In this document: piece by piece, positions 1-8,979 of the stretch
Position numbering within the stretch: the first letter of the stretch is position 1
Layout: each line of letters begins with the position of its first letter
Assembly (NCBI GenBank): GCA_024235795.1
Contig: JACKLR010000001.1
Coordinates: 1,054,001-1,118,000, forward strand
Direction: 5' to 3'
From: Burkholderiales bacterium
GTDB taxonomy: Bacteria > Pseudomonadota > Gammaproteobacteria > Burkholderiales > Nitrosomonadaceae
DNA length: 64,000 nt
Position numbers and translations under genes: made by a program
Notes under the pieces: generated by a model
The model's input: only the letters and a program-made list of their open reading frames with translations
Databases searched by the model: none
Told to the model about the DNA's origin: nothing

Positions 1-2
1 AC

Positions 3-389
3 CATATCGCGCACATCAATCTCATCAAAAAAGCAGATCTACTGCTGGGCAATCAAAATCAGTGGCTATTTCCACGTATGGCTGCCGCCTATCGACCGAT
101 CGCAGAAAATAACTGGCAATTCATAAAGCAATTCGGGGAAAATCCAGCGCAAGCGAACACTATTCGGCAAGCCTGGCTGGATCCGGCGTTCGAACCGTTC
201 CGGAGTTTTTCCAAATATCCGGTACTGCAGCGTGTAGATCAGACTGAAACAGGCCTCTGCTACTGGTTTTACGACCTGCGCTTCAAATTCCCGGAGCTTC
301 CGCCTTCGTTTATCTTTGGGATATGCCGCCAGAATCATAAATCGGACTGGCAAATGGTACGCCATCGAGGATTATTTTATATCGATTGA
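3..389 (+). CDS. C-terminal part of a membrane-bound metal-dependent hydrolase-like protein (YdjM/DUF457 type), 5' end outside window
   Basis: The frame is open from the first codon of the window to the stop at 387-389, so only about the last 128 residues are seen. The sequence ends with a block YDLRF near residue 94 of the visible part and then a Pro/Phe-rich segment, which resembles the C-terminal soluble tail of inner-membrane YdjM-type metal-dependent hydrolases. The metal-binding residues and membrane helices of that family lie nearer the N-terminus and are not in the window, so the assignment rests on tail resemblance only. The gene converges on holB, leaving 42 bases between the two stops. 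A methionine codon at 78 is internal, not a likely start, because the open frame continues upstream. Confidence 0.5.
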   Translation, partial: HIAHINLIKKADLLLGNQNQWLFPRMAAAYRPIAENNWQFIKQFGENPAQANTIRQAWLDPAFEPFRSFSKYPVLQRVDQTETGLCYWFYDLRFKFPELPPSFIFGICRQNHKSDWQMVRHRGLFYID

Positions 390-431
390 TTTTAATAATT
401 GCCAAACACGAGTTGCATACCCGTTTCGACG

Positions 432-1541
432 TTAAAAAACGGGCAGTGACGGGTACGAAGATGTTGCCGATGCGAGCAACTTCCCGTAATTGATAAAAAT
501 TTCCTCGAGAAACAGACGTGCATTGACCGGATGGCGGGATAATGGCTGCCGCGTATTCAGAAAATGCAGATACGCTACGCAAGCCTGTTGATTACTCTGT
601 CGACAAACAGCTTGAATTTGCACCGCTAGATGCGGATGATAACGCACTTTTCCAGTTGCATGGAAAGACACCATGTCGTAACACCATTTCTGCAACCAAT
701 CAATTGTTACGGCCAAATCCTGGTTTTGCAGTGTTTCGGCCAATGCTAGCGGATCAAAACGCTGAAGGGAACCGATTTCTTCCATAAATCTCTGGTGCTG
801 CGGTATTTTGTCTATCAATGACAGCGCGGATAACGGCGAAAAACCTGACAGTGCCAATAACATCGATACCTTATCCACATTTTGGAAACCGGACTGCTGC
901 TGCATTTTCTGCATTAACCACTGATTCGCCGTCTCGGTATCTGGTATTGGCATGGCGATCTGCTGGCAGCGGCTTCGTATGGTCGGCAACAAACGCTCGG
1001 ATTGATGTGAAACCAGAATAAACAAAGTACCTTCCGGTGGTTCTTCCAGTTTTTTTAACAACGCATTAGCTGCAGCGGCATTCATGGTTTCTGCCGGATA
1101 AATCAGCACAATCTTGTAACTGCTTTGATGGCCTGACAGATATACCAGTTCGTTCAATCCGCGAATTTGATCGATACCGATCTGCTGGCCGGGCTTCTTT
1201 TTCATTTTACCCGTTGCGGCTTGCTGCTGTTCATCCCCTTCGTGTTTTGGATCATCCGTACTGTCCATTTGACTATTCAGCGCTGCAGACAATGCTTCCG
1301 GTGACAACATCCTGAAATTGGGATGTGTGTGCTGCTCGAACCAGTTACAGCTGGTACATTTTCCACACGCGGCGTTGTCAGCATCGGGACTCAGGCATAG
1401 TAATGATTTGGCCATCAAACGGGCAAACGTGAATTTTCCGATACCTTTCCTGCCTTTCAGTAACACGGCGTGACAACGAAAGGCACGGTTGCGCATTAAT
1501 TTGTGCCAGATATCCTGCTGCCAGACTAATACACTATCCAT
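432..1541 (-). CDS. holB: DNA polymerase III subunit delta' (clamp loader)
   Basis: This 369-residue protein is the delta' subunit of the clamp loader that opens the beta sliding clamp during replication. The P-loop region (residues 30-37, GRKGIGKF) lacks the Ser/Thr after the lysine, as expected for the non-hydrolysing delta' subunit. Cysteines 49, 59, 62 and 65 form the zinc module, and the SRC motif lies at 190-192. Residues 91-120 are a low-complexity charged insertion. The usual partner tmk lies upstream on the same strand but is separated by 267 bases containing inverted repeats. The first codons of holB themselves lie inside one arm of the outer repeat (1531-1558), and no clear ribosome binding site precedes the start. 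Confidence 0.93.
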   Translation of the reverse strand: MDSVLVWQQDIWHKLMRNRAFRCHAVLLKGRKGIGKFTFARLMAKSLLCLSPDADNAACGKCTSCNWFEQHTHPNFRMLSPEALSAALNSQMDSTDDPKHEGDEQQQAATGKMKKKPGQQIGIDQIRGLNELVYLSGHQSSYKIVLIYPAETMNAAAANALLKKLEEPPEGTLFILVSHQSERLLPTIRSRCQQIAMPIPDTETANQWLMQKMQQQSGFQNVDKVSMLLALSGFSPLSALSLIDKIPQHQRFMEEIGSLQRFDPLALAETLQNQDLAVTIDWLQKWCYDMVSFHATGKVRYHPHLAVQIQAVCRQSNQQACVAYLHFLNTRQPLSRHPVNARLFLEEIFINYGKLLASATSSYPSLPVF

Positions 1542-1789
1542 ATGATATTGCCGGGTTCAGTGAGCTTGTCAGTGTACTTGGCAAGACACGCCTTGATGAC
1601 ATAGTCGTTCTATTGCCAAAAAACACAATGCAGCCCATGGGCGCTGACAAGCTCACCCGCAGGGCACTACCGTGGTGTCCTGCAACCGCGCTGCAGGGTT
1701 TGAAAAGAGAACAACCCTTTCCTGTGTACTGCGCCTTATTGCATAACATCACAGTAAAACCGTACCTGACAATATCATTTGGATAGTGT
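1531..1789. repeat. Nested inverted repeats between tmk and holB (possible small mobile or structured element)
   Basis: The outer arms are 1531-1558 and 1762-1789: reverse-complementing one gives 24 of 28 identical bases. Similarity continues a little further outward with one gap. Inside lie two further perfect inverted pairs: 13 bases (1560-1572 with 1644-1656, core GTGAGCTTGTCAG) and 7 bases (1578-1584 with 1613-1619). The left outer arm covers the holB start codon. The right arm read on the plus strand from 1779 encodes LDSVLVLAIDS and stop, echoing holB's MDSVLV with different codons. No target-site duplication is evident. Origin as a MITE-like insertion or an inverted duplication is inference. 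A 92-residue open frame crosses the region but shows no recognisable domain. Confidence 0.6.
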
Positions 1790-1808
1790 ACTCGTACTGG
1801 CAATTGAT

Positions 1809-2441
1809 TCATAACGATGCCTGCATGAATATGCGATCAAGCGTTTTTTCAACCGCCGCATTGACTTCGTCAACGGATTGTCGGGCATCGATAATTTGAA
1901 TGCGTGCTGGAAACTGCCTTGCACGTGTCAGATAAGCGTCGCGCACCCTTTGAAAAAAATCCTGCTGTTCCTGTTCAAACCGGTCAAGCGTTTTCAAAGC
2001 GCTGACACGCTTCCGACCCAATTCAACCGGCACGTCAAAATAGAAGGTCAGGTCTGGCTGCAAGGTATCCTGCACCCATTTTTCCAATACCACCAGCTTT
2101 TCCCAGTTCAGTCCCCTTCCGCCACCCTGATAGGCAAAGCTCGCATCGGTAAAACGGTCTGAGATCACCCAATTGCCGTTATTCAATGCCGGGATAATAA
2201 CCTTGTCGAGGTGCTCGCGCCGTGCCGCGAACATCAGCAAAGCTTCCGTTTCCGGATGCATCGCAGTCGATTGATCGAGCAGTAAATCACGCAACCGCTC
2301 GCCAAGCGGCGTGCCACCCGGTTCACGGGTCACGGTTACAGTCACTCCCCTGGCGCATAGCACCGTGGCTAGAAAATCAAGTTGCGTGGATTTGCCGGCA
2401 CCGTCAATACCCTCGAGCGTGATGAATTTGCCTAGCTTCAT
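1809..2441 (-). CDS. tmk: Thymidylate kinase
   Basis: This 210-residue cytoplasmic enzyme phosphorylates dTMP to dTDP with ATP for DNA precursor synthesis. The P-loop GIDGAGKST is at residues 11-19, the DR(Y/F/H) motif is at 95-97 (DRF), and a glycine-rich lid segment follows at 104-110. Length matches the family. It is transcribed divergently from ampD, with about 84 bases between the two start codons, and is followed downstream by holB. The intervening inverted-repeat segment may affect coupling of the two genes. Confidence 0.96.
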   Translation of the reverse strand: MKLGKFITLEGIDGAGKSTQLDFLATVLCARGVTVTVTREPGGTPLGERLRDLLLDQSTAMHPETEALLMFAARREHLDKVIIPALNNGNWVISDRFTDASFAYQGGGRGLNWEKLVVLEKWVQDTLQPDLTFYFDVPVELGRKRVSALKTLDRFEQEQQDFFQRVRDAYLTRARQFPARIQIIDARQSVDEVNAAVEKTLDRIFMQASL

Positions 2442-2525
2442 GTCAGGACGGTAGAGCAGATGCGTTGTTATCGGGTATCATGCAATAATCGCTTTGATCA
2501 TAAACGGATTAATTTAAACCATTCC

Positions 2526-3095
2526 ATGGAAATTGATGCTGACGGCTGTCTCCGCCATGGTGACGGTCTATGTTTTATCGCTTCTCCCAATTGCGACGAC
2601 CGCCCCGAAAGCACTGAAATCACCCTGCTGGTCATCCATAGCATCAGCCTGCCGCCTGGCAAATTCAGCGGCAACGGCGTCATTGAATTGTTCACCAACC
2701 GGCTCGATCCGAAAGCACATCCCTATTATGCCACCATTGCCGGACTTAAGGTATCGAGCCATTTTTTTATCCGCCGTAATGGCGAAATCATTCAATTCGT
2801 CCCCTGCAACAAGCGTGCCTGGCATGCCGGCGCTTCACACTGGCACGGAAAAACGCAATGCAATGATTTTTCCATCGGCATTGAACTGGAAGGCAGCGAA
2901 ACAACGCCTTTTACCGATGCACAGTATAGCGCATTAGCCGTTTTGACCCGTTGCCTGCAACAGCGTTATCCGATCACAGACATCGCCGGACACGCAGATA
3001 TTGCGCCAGGACGAAAAACAGACCCAGGGCCGCACTTTGATTGGGCGAAATATAGACAGTTAATTGGCAATAACAGTTACTTCAGAATGCTCTGA
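2526..3095 (+). CDS. ampD: 1,6-anhydro-N-acetylmuramyl-L-alanine amidase
   Basis: A cytoplasmic zinc amidase that removes the peptide from anhydro-muropeptides imported during cell-wall recycling. From the ATG at 2526 the product has 189 residues, the usual AmpD length. The open frame extends upstream to 2460, but those 22 residues are not family-like. The zinc ligands by position are His38, His156 and Asp166, the last inside the KTDPGPHF block. A catalytic-type Glu lies at 120 in IGIELEG. No strong ribosome binding site is visible. It fits functionally with the wall-synthesis genes further downstream (mrdA, rodA, rlpA, slt), although it is not in one operon with them. Confidence 0.93.
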   Translation: MEIDADGCLRHGDGLCFIASPNCDDRPESTEITLLVIHSISLPPGKFSGNGVIELFTNRLDPKAHPYYATIAGLKVSSHFFIRRNGEIIQFVPCNKRAWHAGASHWHGKTQCNDFSIGIELEGSETTPFTDAQYSALAVLTRCLQQRYPITDIAGHADIAPGRKTDPGPHFDWAKYRQLIGNNSYFRML

Positions 3096-3317
3096 AAATT
3101 TATCAAATATGCAAGCACAAGCTATTCATCAACATTTTTTAAAAACGCTGTTCAGTTTCTTATTGCCGCAAATCTGATAACCGGGCAGAATTCAACAAGT
3201 GACAAAACACTTGTATCACTTTTATTAAGAATAACTAAAAAAACCAGTCATACCGTTACAATGCTAGTTCTGAGTACTTGTAATCGTTTTTATTAATTAA
3301 AATAAAAGGAGTTTTTC

Positions 3318-4202
3318 ATGGCAAGCTCGAATAATGCACTCTGGATTGGCGCTATCGTTATCGTGGCTGCTTTAACTGCGGTTGAACTGATGTCTAATCG
3401 AGACAATGTAGATACTGCCGATTTGGCTGACGATGGCACAGTTGCCGGTTCCATAGAACCCGTTTCCCCCCAATTTGACGCAGGTCAAATTGCAACAGGC
3501 ACAGCAGAGACGACAGCTACGATGGATATTTCAAGCGATGACAATGAAACTGCGGATGCAGAACCCATTGAATCCGGGTTTCAATTCGATACAGATTCTG
3601 AATTTGCTTCAAATCTGATTGTTGATCTGGACAATCCGGAAGCGCATGTTGCAGCCATTACTCAAGATCTGCAGAATGAATTGGAAGCGGATGCAACGGA
3701 AAATATAGAAAATATCCGGCCTATGGATTTGTCGGCCGATGAAGTACAGTCAATGGAAATTGATCACGCTGCGGCAGCGCCGGTTGAAACCGCCGCGCGA
3801 TCCACAGAAGAAATAATGGTGGATGACGAATCAGCGCTGACAGAAACGATTGATGATTCAGCGCCCGTCCTGTCGGAAACCGAAAAAACCCATGATCATT
3901 CGGCCGAATCATCGACAATTGCGCAGCATCTGGCTGCCGCCGAAAAAGCCGTCCAAGCGCTGCGCATGACTACGCCCGCAGGCGATAATGCCTATGAGCA
4001 TTATCAGGCTGTATTGGCTGCTGATCCCGATAATGCTGAGGCGCGTGCTGGCATAGCAAAAATGGTAGACATGTATATTTATTTTGCCGAAAAAGCGATT
4101 GCCGATGACCAGTTAAACACTGCCAGAGTTTATCTACAGCGCGCTGAATATCTTCAGCCGGACTCGCCAAAACTGAGAAACCTGCGCACCGAACTCGAAT
4201 AA
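3318..4202 (+). CDS. Hypothetical inner-membrane-anchored acidic protein with C-terminal TPR-like repeats
   Basis: I do not recognise a named family. The 294-residue product begins with a single hydrophobic segment at about residues 7-25 without a lipobox Cys, so an N-terminal membrane anchor is likely. Residues 26-200 are strongly acidic, low in hydrophobics and probably disordered, with many Asp, Glu, Thr and Ala. Residues 205-294 form paired amphipathic helices with TPR-like spacing (A-x-x-A and a final PDSPKLRNLR block). The start is supported by AAAGGAG 8 bases upstream and a 220-base leader region. It converges on gatB, with a weak hairpin between them. A role in protein assembly at the membrane would be a guess. 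Confidence 0.75.
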   Translation: MASSNNALWIGAIVIVAALTAVELMSNRDNVDTADLADDGTVAGSIEPVSPQFDAGQIATGTAETTATMDISSDDNETADAEPIESGFQFDTDSEFASNLIVDLDNPEAHVAAITQDLQNELEADATENIENIRPMDLSADEVQSMEIDHAAAAPVETAARSTEEIMVDDESALTETIDDSAPVLSETEKTHDHSAESSTIAQHLAAAEKAVQALRMTTPAGDNAYEHYQAVLAADPDNAEARAGIAKMVDMYIYFAEKAIADDQLNTARVYLQRAEYLQPDSPKLRNLRTELE

Positions 4203-4222
4203 TGATTTATCAAAATTGTAAA

Positions 4223-4248
4223 ACCTGCTACCCAATTATCGCAGGTTG
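4223..4248. terminator. Weak hairpin between convergent genes
   Basis: Seven-base perfect arms (AACCTGC at 4223-4229 and GCAGGTT at 4242-4248) flank a 12-base loop, midway between the stop of the TPR-like gene and the stop of gatB. The T-tract is poor on both strands, so it may slow polymerase or act with Rho rather than be a strong intrinsic terminator. Confidence 0.3.
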
Positions 4249-4274
4249 TTAAATTCGGCGCATGAAATGCGGTG

Positions 4275-5717
4275 CTAACGGCTTTCCAGTTTTTTCTTGA
4301 GCATTGCATTGACCTGCGCCGGATTGGCCTTGCCTTTTGTTGCTTTCATGACCTGGCCGACCAGTGAGTTGAACGCCTTTTCCTTGCCATTGCGATAATC
4401 GGCTACTTGCTGCGCATTCTCTGCCAGCACTTCGTCCACCAGTTCCTCAATCGCACTGTCATCCGAAATCTGTTTTAAGCCTTTGGTCTCGATAATGGCA
4501 TCAACATTCTGATCCAGATCACCTTGCCACATACTGTCAAACACTGTTTTTGCAGCTTTTCCGGAAATTGTACCGTCATGAATACGCGCCAGCAATGCAG
4601 CCAGTTTTTCCGGTGCCACCGGGCAGGCTGTGATTTCAATATCAGCCTTATTCAGGCGCGCACTGATTTCACCCATGATCCAGTTGGCGCAAAGCTTGGC
4701 CTGCGCAGGAAACTGCTTCACCGTCGCTTCAAAATAATCAGCCATTTCACGCGAACCCGTCAATACGGATGCATCATAGACTGACAAATCATAATCTGAC
4801 ATGTACCGCTCGTGCCTTGCTTGCGGTAATTCGGGCAGTGCCGCCTTTAACTGCGCAATCAGGTCTGGCTCAATTTCTACCGGCAATAAATCCGGATCAG
4901 GAAAATAACGATAGTCATTGGCGTCTTCCTTGCTGCGCATGGTGCGTGTTTCACCTTTGTTGGCATCAAACAGCCGCGTTTCCTGCCGGATTGTACCGCC
5001 CTCTTCCAGGATATCAATTTGCCGCTCAGCTTCAAACTCAATCGCTTTTTCCAGAAAACGGAACGAATTCAGATTCTTGATCTCACATCGCGTTCCGAAT
5101 TTTTCAATACCGAGTGGACGCACGGAAACATTTGCATCGCAGCGAAAAGAACCCTCTTGCATATTGCCGTCGCAAATGCCAATCCAGCGCACCAGTGCAT
5201 GCAATGTTTTCGCGTAGGCTACCGCTTCCGCGCTGCCGCGCAGATCGGGTTCGGAAACGATCTCCAGCAACGGGGTACCGGCCCGATTGAGATCAATACC
5301 GCTCATGCCGTGAAAATCTTCATGCAATGATTTTCCGGCATCTTCTTCCAGATGGGCGCGTGTCAGGCGAATCGTTTTTTCCGATTCACCGACCTGAATA
5401 CGAATACTGCCGCCTTCCACAATTGGCAGTTCATACTGACTGATTTGATAGCCTTTAGGCAAATCGGGATAAAAATAATTTTTACGCGCAAAAATAGATG
5501 GCGAATTGATTTTTGCATCGACAGCAAGACCAAATTTAATGGCACGCTCAACCGCACCCCGGTTCAAAACAGGCAGCACACCCGGCAGTGCCAGGTCTAT
5601 ATTGCAGGCCTGTGTATTGGGCATCGCGCCGTACGCTATCGATGCGCCAGAAAAGATTTTGGATTGCGTTGACAATTGCGCATGTACTTCAAGACCGATA
5701 ACAATTTCCCACTGCAT
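4275..5717 (-). CDS. gatB: Aspartyl/glutamyl-tRNA(Asn/Gln) amidotransferase subunit B
   Basis: A 480-residue subunit of the GatCAB complex that converts Glu-tRNA(Gln), and in many bacteria Asp-tRNA(Asn), to the amidated form. The N-terminal WEIVIGLEVHAQL signature, the YFYPDLPKGYQISQ block and the HLEEDAGKS segment define the kinase/cradle domain. The last 150 residues form the YqeY-like tRNA-binding tail ending in a lysine-rich helix. It is the last gene of gatC-gatA-gatB, 49 bases after gatA. Confidence 0.97.
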   Translation of the reverse strand: MQWEIVIGLEVHAQLSTQSKIFSGASIAYGAMPNTQACNIDLALPGVLPVLNRGAVERAIKFGLAVDAKINSPSIFARKNYFYPDLPKGYQISQYELPIVEGGSIRIQVGESEKTIRLTRAHLEEDAGKSLHEDFHGMSGIDLNRAGTPLLEIVSEPDLRGSAEAVAYAKTLHALVRWIGICDGNMQEGSFRCDANVSVRPLGIEKFGTRCEIKNLNSFRFLEKAIEFEAERQIDILEEGGTIRQETRLFDANKGETRTMRSKEDANDYRYFPDPDLLPVEIEPDLIAQLKAALPELPQARHERYMSDYDLSVYDASVLTGSREMADYFEATVKQFPAQAKLCANWIMGEISARLNKADIEITACPVAPEKLAALLARIHDGTISGKAAKTVFDSMWQGDLDQNVDAIIETKGLKQISDDSAIEELVDEVLAENAQQVADYRNGKEKAFNSLVGQVMKATKGKANPAQVNAMLKKKLESR

Positions 5718-5766
5718 GTTTGATTTTCCAACTCGATGAATTGATTAGGAGAATAAAATTCTGTAC

Positions 5767-7218
5767 TTATAAATCAGGCATTTTACGGTGCCAATCCGTA
5801 ACCCGCTGATATTGATGTGCAGCATTGAGCATCCGCGCTTCGGCAAAATAATTACCAATGATATGCAAGCCCACGGGCCTTTCTTTTTCGCCAAATCCAA
5901 TGGGAATGGACATTCCAGGCAGTCCCGCCAGACTGGCCGCACTGGTATAAATATCCGACAAATACATCTGCACTGGATCGCTGCTTTTTTCACCAAGATC
6001 AAACGCAACTGTCGGCGCCGTCGGACCCATGATCACATCGCATTGCGTAAACACGTCCTTGAAATCCTGCGCAATCAAACGGCGCACTTTCTGCGCCTTG
6101 ATGTAATAGGCATCATAATAACCATGCGATAACACATATGTTCCGATCAGGATACGGCGTTTGACTTCTGCACCAAACCCTTCGGCACGGCTTTTCCGAT
6201 ACATATCCCCCAGATCCTGATAGGATTTAGACCGATAGCCATAACGCACGCCATCATAGCGTGACAGATTGCTGGACGCTTCCGCTGGCGCCAACACATA
6301 GTAAACAGGAATGGATAACGGCGAATTCGGCAGCGACACTTCAAGCGTTTGAGCACCGAGCTTGCGATATTCTTCCAATGCCTGCATGACTGCTTTCTCA
6401 ACATCGCTGCTCATGCCTTCGGCAAAATATTCTTTGGGTAATCCGATACGTAGACCCGATAACGGCTTCTCCAGATCACGCGTATAATCTTCAGTTTCGC
6501 GTTGCAGACTGGTTGAATCTCGCGCGTCAAAACCAGTCATTACATTGAGCATCAGCGCCAAATCCTCGGCGGATTTCGCCATGGGACCACCCTGGTCGAG
6601 GCTGGACGCAAAGGCGATCATGCCATAACGCGATACAGTGCCGTAAGTCGGCTTGATACCCGATATGCCGCATAATGCTGCTGGTTGGCGAATCGATCCG
6701 CCGGTATCGGTACCCGTCGCTACCGGCGCCATGCGCGCGGCTACAGCACAAGCCGAACCGCCAGAACTGCCTCCAGGAACAGCGGCGACATCCCAGGGAT
6801 TCCTTACCGGCCCATAAAATGACGTTTCATTACTCGAGCCCATGGCAAATTCATCCATATTGGTTTTGCCGATATTGACTGCACCTACCGCATTAAACCG
6901 CTCTATCACGCCCGCATCGTAAGGTGAGACGAAATTTGACAGTATTTTTGAACCGCAAGTTGTCAGCCACCCTTTGGCGCAAAATATATCTTTCTGCGCT
7001 ACCGGGATACCCGTCAACGGATGAGTATCTCCCGTCGCAATTTTCTGATCAGCGCTACATGCCTGAGCAAGCGCCTTTTCCTCATCAACGGTTATAAATG
7101 CATTGTATTGCGGGTTTAGCTGCTTGATGCGTTCAAGAAATTCGGTTGTCAGTTCAACACTTGAAATTTTTCTATCTGCAAGCCGTTTGGATAGCTGCTT
7201 AAGACTGTCATTAAACAT
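5767..7218 (-). CDS. gatA: Aspartyl/glutamyl-tRNA(Asn/Gln) amidotransferase subunit A
   Basis: The 483-residue glutaminase subunit of GatCAB, of the amidase-signature family. The catalytic Ser-cisSer-Lys set is visible as Lys76 (AQKD), Ser151 (PGGSSGGS) and Ser175 (DTGGSIRQP). It frees ammonia from glutamine, which is passed to GatB. It is separated from gatC by 171 bases in which I see no gene, longer than the usual spacing for this operon. Confidence 0.97.
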   Translation of the reverse strand: MFNDSLKQLSKRLADRKISSVELTTEFLERIKQLNPQYNAFITVDEEKALAQACSADQKIATGDTHPLTGIPVAQKDIFCAKGWLTTCGSKILSNFVSPYDAGVIERFNAVGAVNIGKTNMDEFAMGSSNETSFYGPVRNPWDVAAVPGGSSGGSACAVAARMAPVATGTDTGGSIRQPAALCGISGIKPTYGTVSRYGMIAFASSLDQGGPMAKSAEDLALMLNVMTGFDARDSTSLQRETEDYTRDLEKPLSGLRIGLPKEYFAEGMSSDVEKAVMQALEEYRKLGAQTLEVSLPNSPLSIPVYYVLAPAEASSNLSRYDGVRYGYRSKSYQDLGDMYRKSRAEGFGAEVKRRILIGTYVLSHGYYDAYYIKAQKVRRLIAQDFKDVFTQCDVIMGPTAPTVAFDLGEKSSDPVQMYLSDIYTSAASLAGLPGMSIPIGFGEKERPVGLHIIGNYFAEARMLNAAHQYQRVTDWHRKMPDL

Positions 7219-7389
7219 GGTTCTGGCTAATTGGGATGTATTATGTTGTGTGATACTTAATTGTTGTTATAATCTGGTAATTGAAAATTTTTTAACGCGT
7301 GAAAGTCCTATATTCGGTTATGTGATCGGACAGTATTTCAAACCAGGTTTTCCATACTAAACACTATTATTCAGGGCATATTCAACAAA

Positions 7390-7677
7390 TTATTCAATTA
7401 CTTTTGGCACGAGATAAAGGCCCTCTTCGACCTGAGGCGCTATTGATTGGTACAGTTCACGCTGATTCGATTCGGTCACCTGGTCATCACGCAGTCGCTG
7501 CACCACGTCTTGCGCATGAGACATCGGTTCAATCTGGGCGGTATCAATTGCTTGCATGGTTTCAATCAATTTAAAAATATCGGATAACTGAGCCAATGTC
7601 GATTTAGCTTCATCATCACTGACTTTGATATATGCAAGATTTGCAATTTGTTTTACATCATGGATTGATAAAGTCAT
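7390..7677 (-). CDS. gatC: Aspartyl/glutamyl-tRNA(Asn/Gln) amidotransferase subunit C
   Basis: A 95-residue stabilising subunit of GatCAB that wraps the A-B interface. The sequence shows the typical N-terminal helix (DVKQIANLAYIKVSDDE), the L-x-x-IFKLIETM helix and the C-terminal conserved stretch ending near a Val-Pro-Lys-Val-Ile-Glu tail. First gene of the gat operon, divergent from mreB with about 130 AT-rich bases between them, which must hold both promoters. Confidence 0.93.
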   Translation of the reverse strand: MTLSIHDVKQIANLAYIKVSDDEAKSTLAQLSDIFKLIETMQAIDTAQIEPMSHAQDVVQRLRDDQVTESNQRELYQSIAPQVEEGLYLVPKVIE

Positions 7678-7806
7678 ACAAAACGAGAATCTTATATTAA
7701 AAGTAGTTATAGGGTATCATGACGCCGTTTATTTAGCGTACCAATTTATTAAACCTTTATTAATATAATATGTCCATCATCATTCTTAATAACGGATTTT
7801 GCCACC

Positions 7807-8865
7807 ATGTTTAATTTTCTGAGCAACAATTTTCTAGGCAGTTATTTTTCAACGGACATGGCTATTGATCTGGGCACAGCCAATACTCTGATTTATGTAC
7901 GCGGTCAGGGCGTTGTGCTCGACGAGCCATCTGTAGTGGCCATTCGTGAGGAAAGTGGTACAAACGGAAAAAAAATGATTCAGCAGGTCGGTCTGGCTGC
8001 CAAACAGATGCTGGGAAGGACACCCGGCAACATTACTGCCATCCGTCCGATGAAAGACGGTGTTATCGCCGATTTCACGGTTACCGAGCAGATGCTCAAA
8101 ATGTTCATCCGAAAGGTCAATCCGCCGCGACTTTTTTCCGCCAATCCCCGCATAGTCATTTGCGTTCCCTATGGTTCCACACAGGTGGAGCGCCGCGCCA
8201 TTCGTGAAGCAGCATACGGCGCAGGTGCGCGCAAAGTAGAACTAATAGAAGAACCCATGGCGGCGGCACTAGGCGCTGACTTGCCAGTAGAATCCCCAAC
8301 AGGCTCTATGGTTGTCGACATTGGCGGCGGCACTACCGAAGTCGGCATTATTTCCCTGGGCGGTATTGTTTACTCAAACTCGGTACGTGTTGGTGGCGAC
8401 AAATTTGATGAAGCCATTATCAACTATATTCGCCGCAACTACGGCATGCTGATCGGTGAAGTTACTGCAGAATTCATCAAAAAAGAAATCGGCTCAGCGT
8501 TTCCCGGCTCCGAAGTACGCGAAATAGAAGTCAAGGGTCGTAATCTGGCAGAAGGCATTCCCCGCAGCTTTACTATCTCGAGCAACGAAATCCTGGAAGC
8601 TTTGAATGAACCGCTAAACAGTATAGCCAGTGCTGTCAAGACAGCGCTCGAGCACACACCGCCAGAACTCGGGGCGGATATTGCCGAAAAGGGCATGGTT
8701 ATGACAGGTGGTGGCGCATTACTGCGCGATATCGATCGCCTGCTTATGGAAGAAACAGGCTTGTCAGTCATTGTTGCAGATGATCCCCTGTCCTGTGTGG
8801 CACGTGGGGCAGGAATAGCACTTGAAAACATGGATAATTCGATTGGTATTTTCGCCAGCGATTAA
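7807..8865 (+). CDS. mreB: Rod shape-determining protein MreB (bacterial actin)
   Basis: A 352-residue actin-like ATPase that forms membrane-associated filaments guiding the elongasome. The phosphate-1 loop DLGTANTLIY begins at about residue 21. The phosphate-2 block VVDIGGGTTEVGII is near residues 168-181, and the adenosine-site MTGGGALL is near residues 299-306. The N-terminal amphipathic segment (MFNFLSNNFLGSYF) is consistent with membrane attachment. It heads the operon mreBCD-mrdA-rodA-rlpA; the gap to mreC is 114 bases. Confidence 0.97.
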   Translation: MFNFLSNNFLGSYFSTDMAIDLGTANTLIYVRGQGVVLDEPSVVAIREESGTNGKKMIQQVGLAAKQMLGRTPGNITAIRPMKDGVIADFTVTEQMLKMFIRKVNPPRLFSANPRIVICVPYGSTQVERRAIREAAYGAGARKVELIEEPMAAALGADLPVESPTGSMVVDIGGGTTEVGIISLGGIVYSNSVRVGGDKFDEAIINYIRRNYGMLIGEVTAEFIKKEIGSAFPGSEVREIEVKGRNLAEGIPRSFTISSNEILEALNEPLNSIASAVKTALEHTPPELGADIAEKGMVMTGGGALLRDIDRLLMEETGLSVIVADDPLSCVARGAGIALENMDNSIGIFASD

Positions 8866-8979
8866 TGACTATCGTCAATTTAACAGCAGGAGGATATTTG
8901 CATCAAGCCAAGGCATAACGTGGCAGCGCTAACTCCATTCGCAAATTTACCCAAAACTTATTTTTGCGTTACTGAATAA

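Noticed and set aside
1534..1812. 92-residue open frame between tmk and holB
   Set aside because: It lies across the inverted repeats, overlaps the holB start, has no recognisable domain and no ribosome site; more likely a by-product of the repeated segment.
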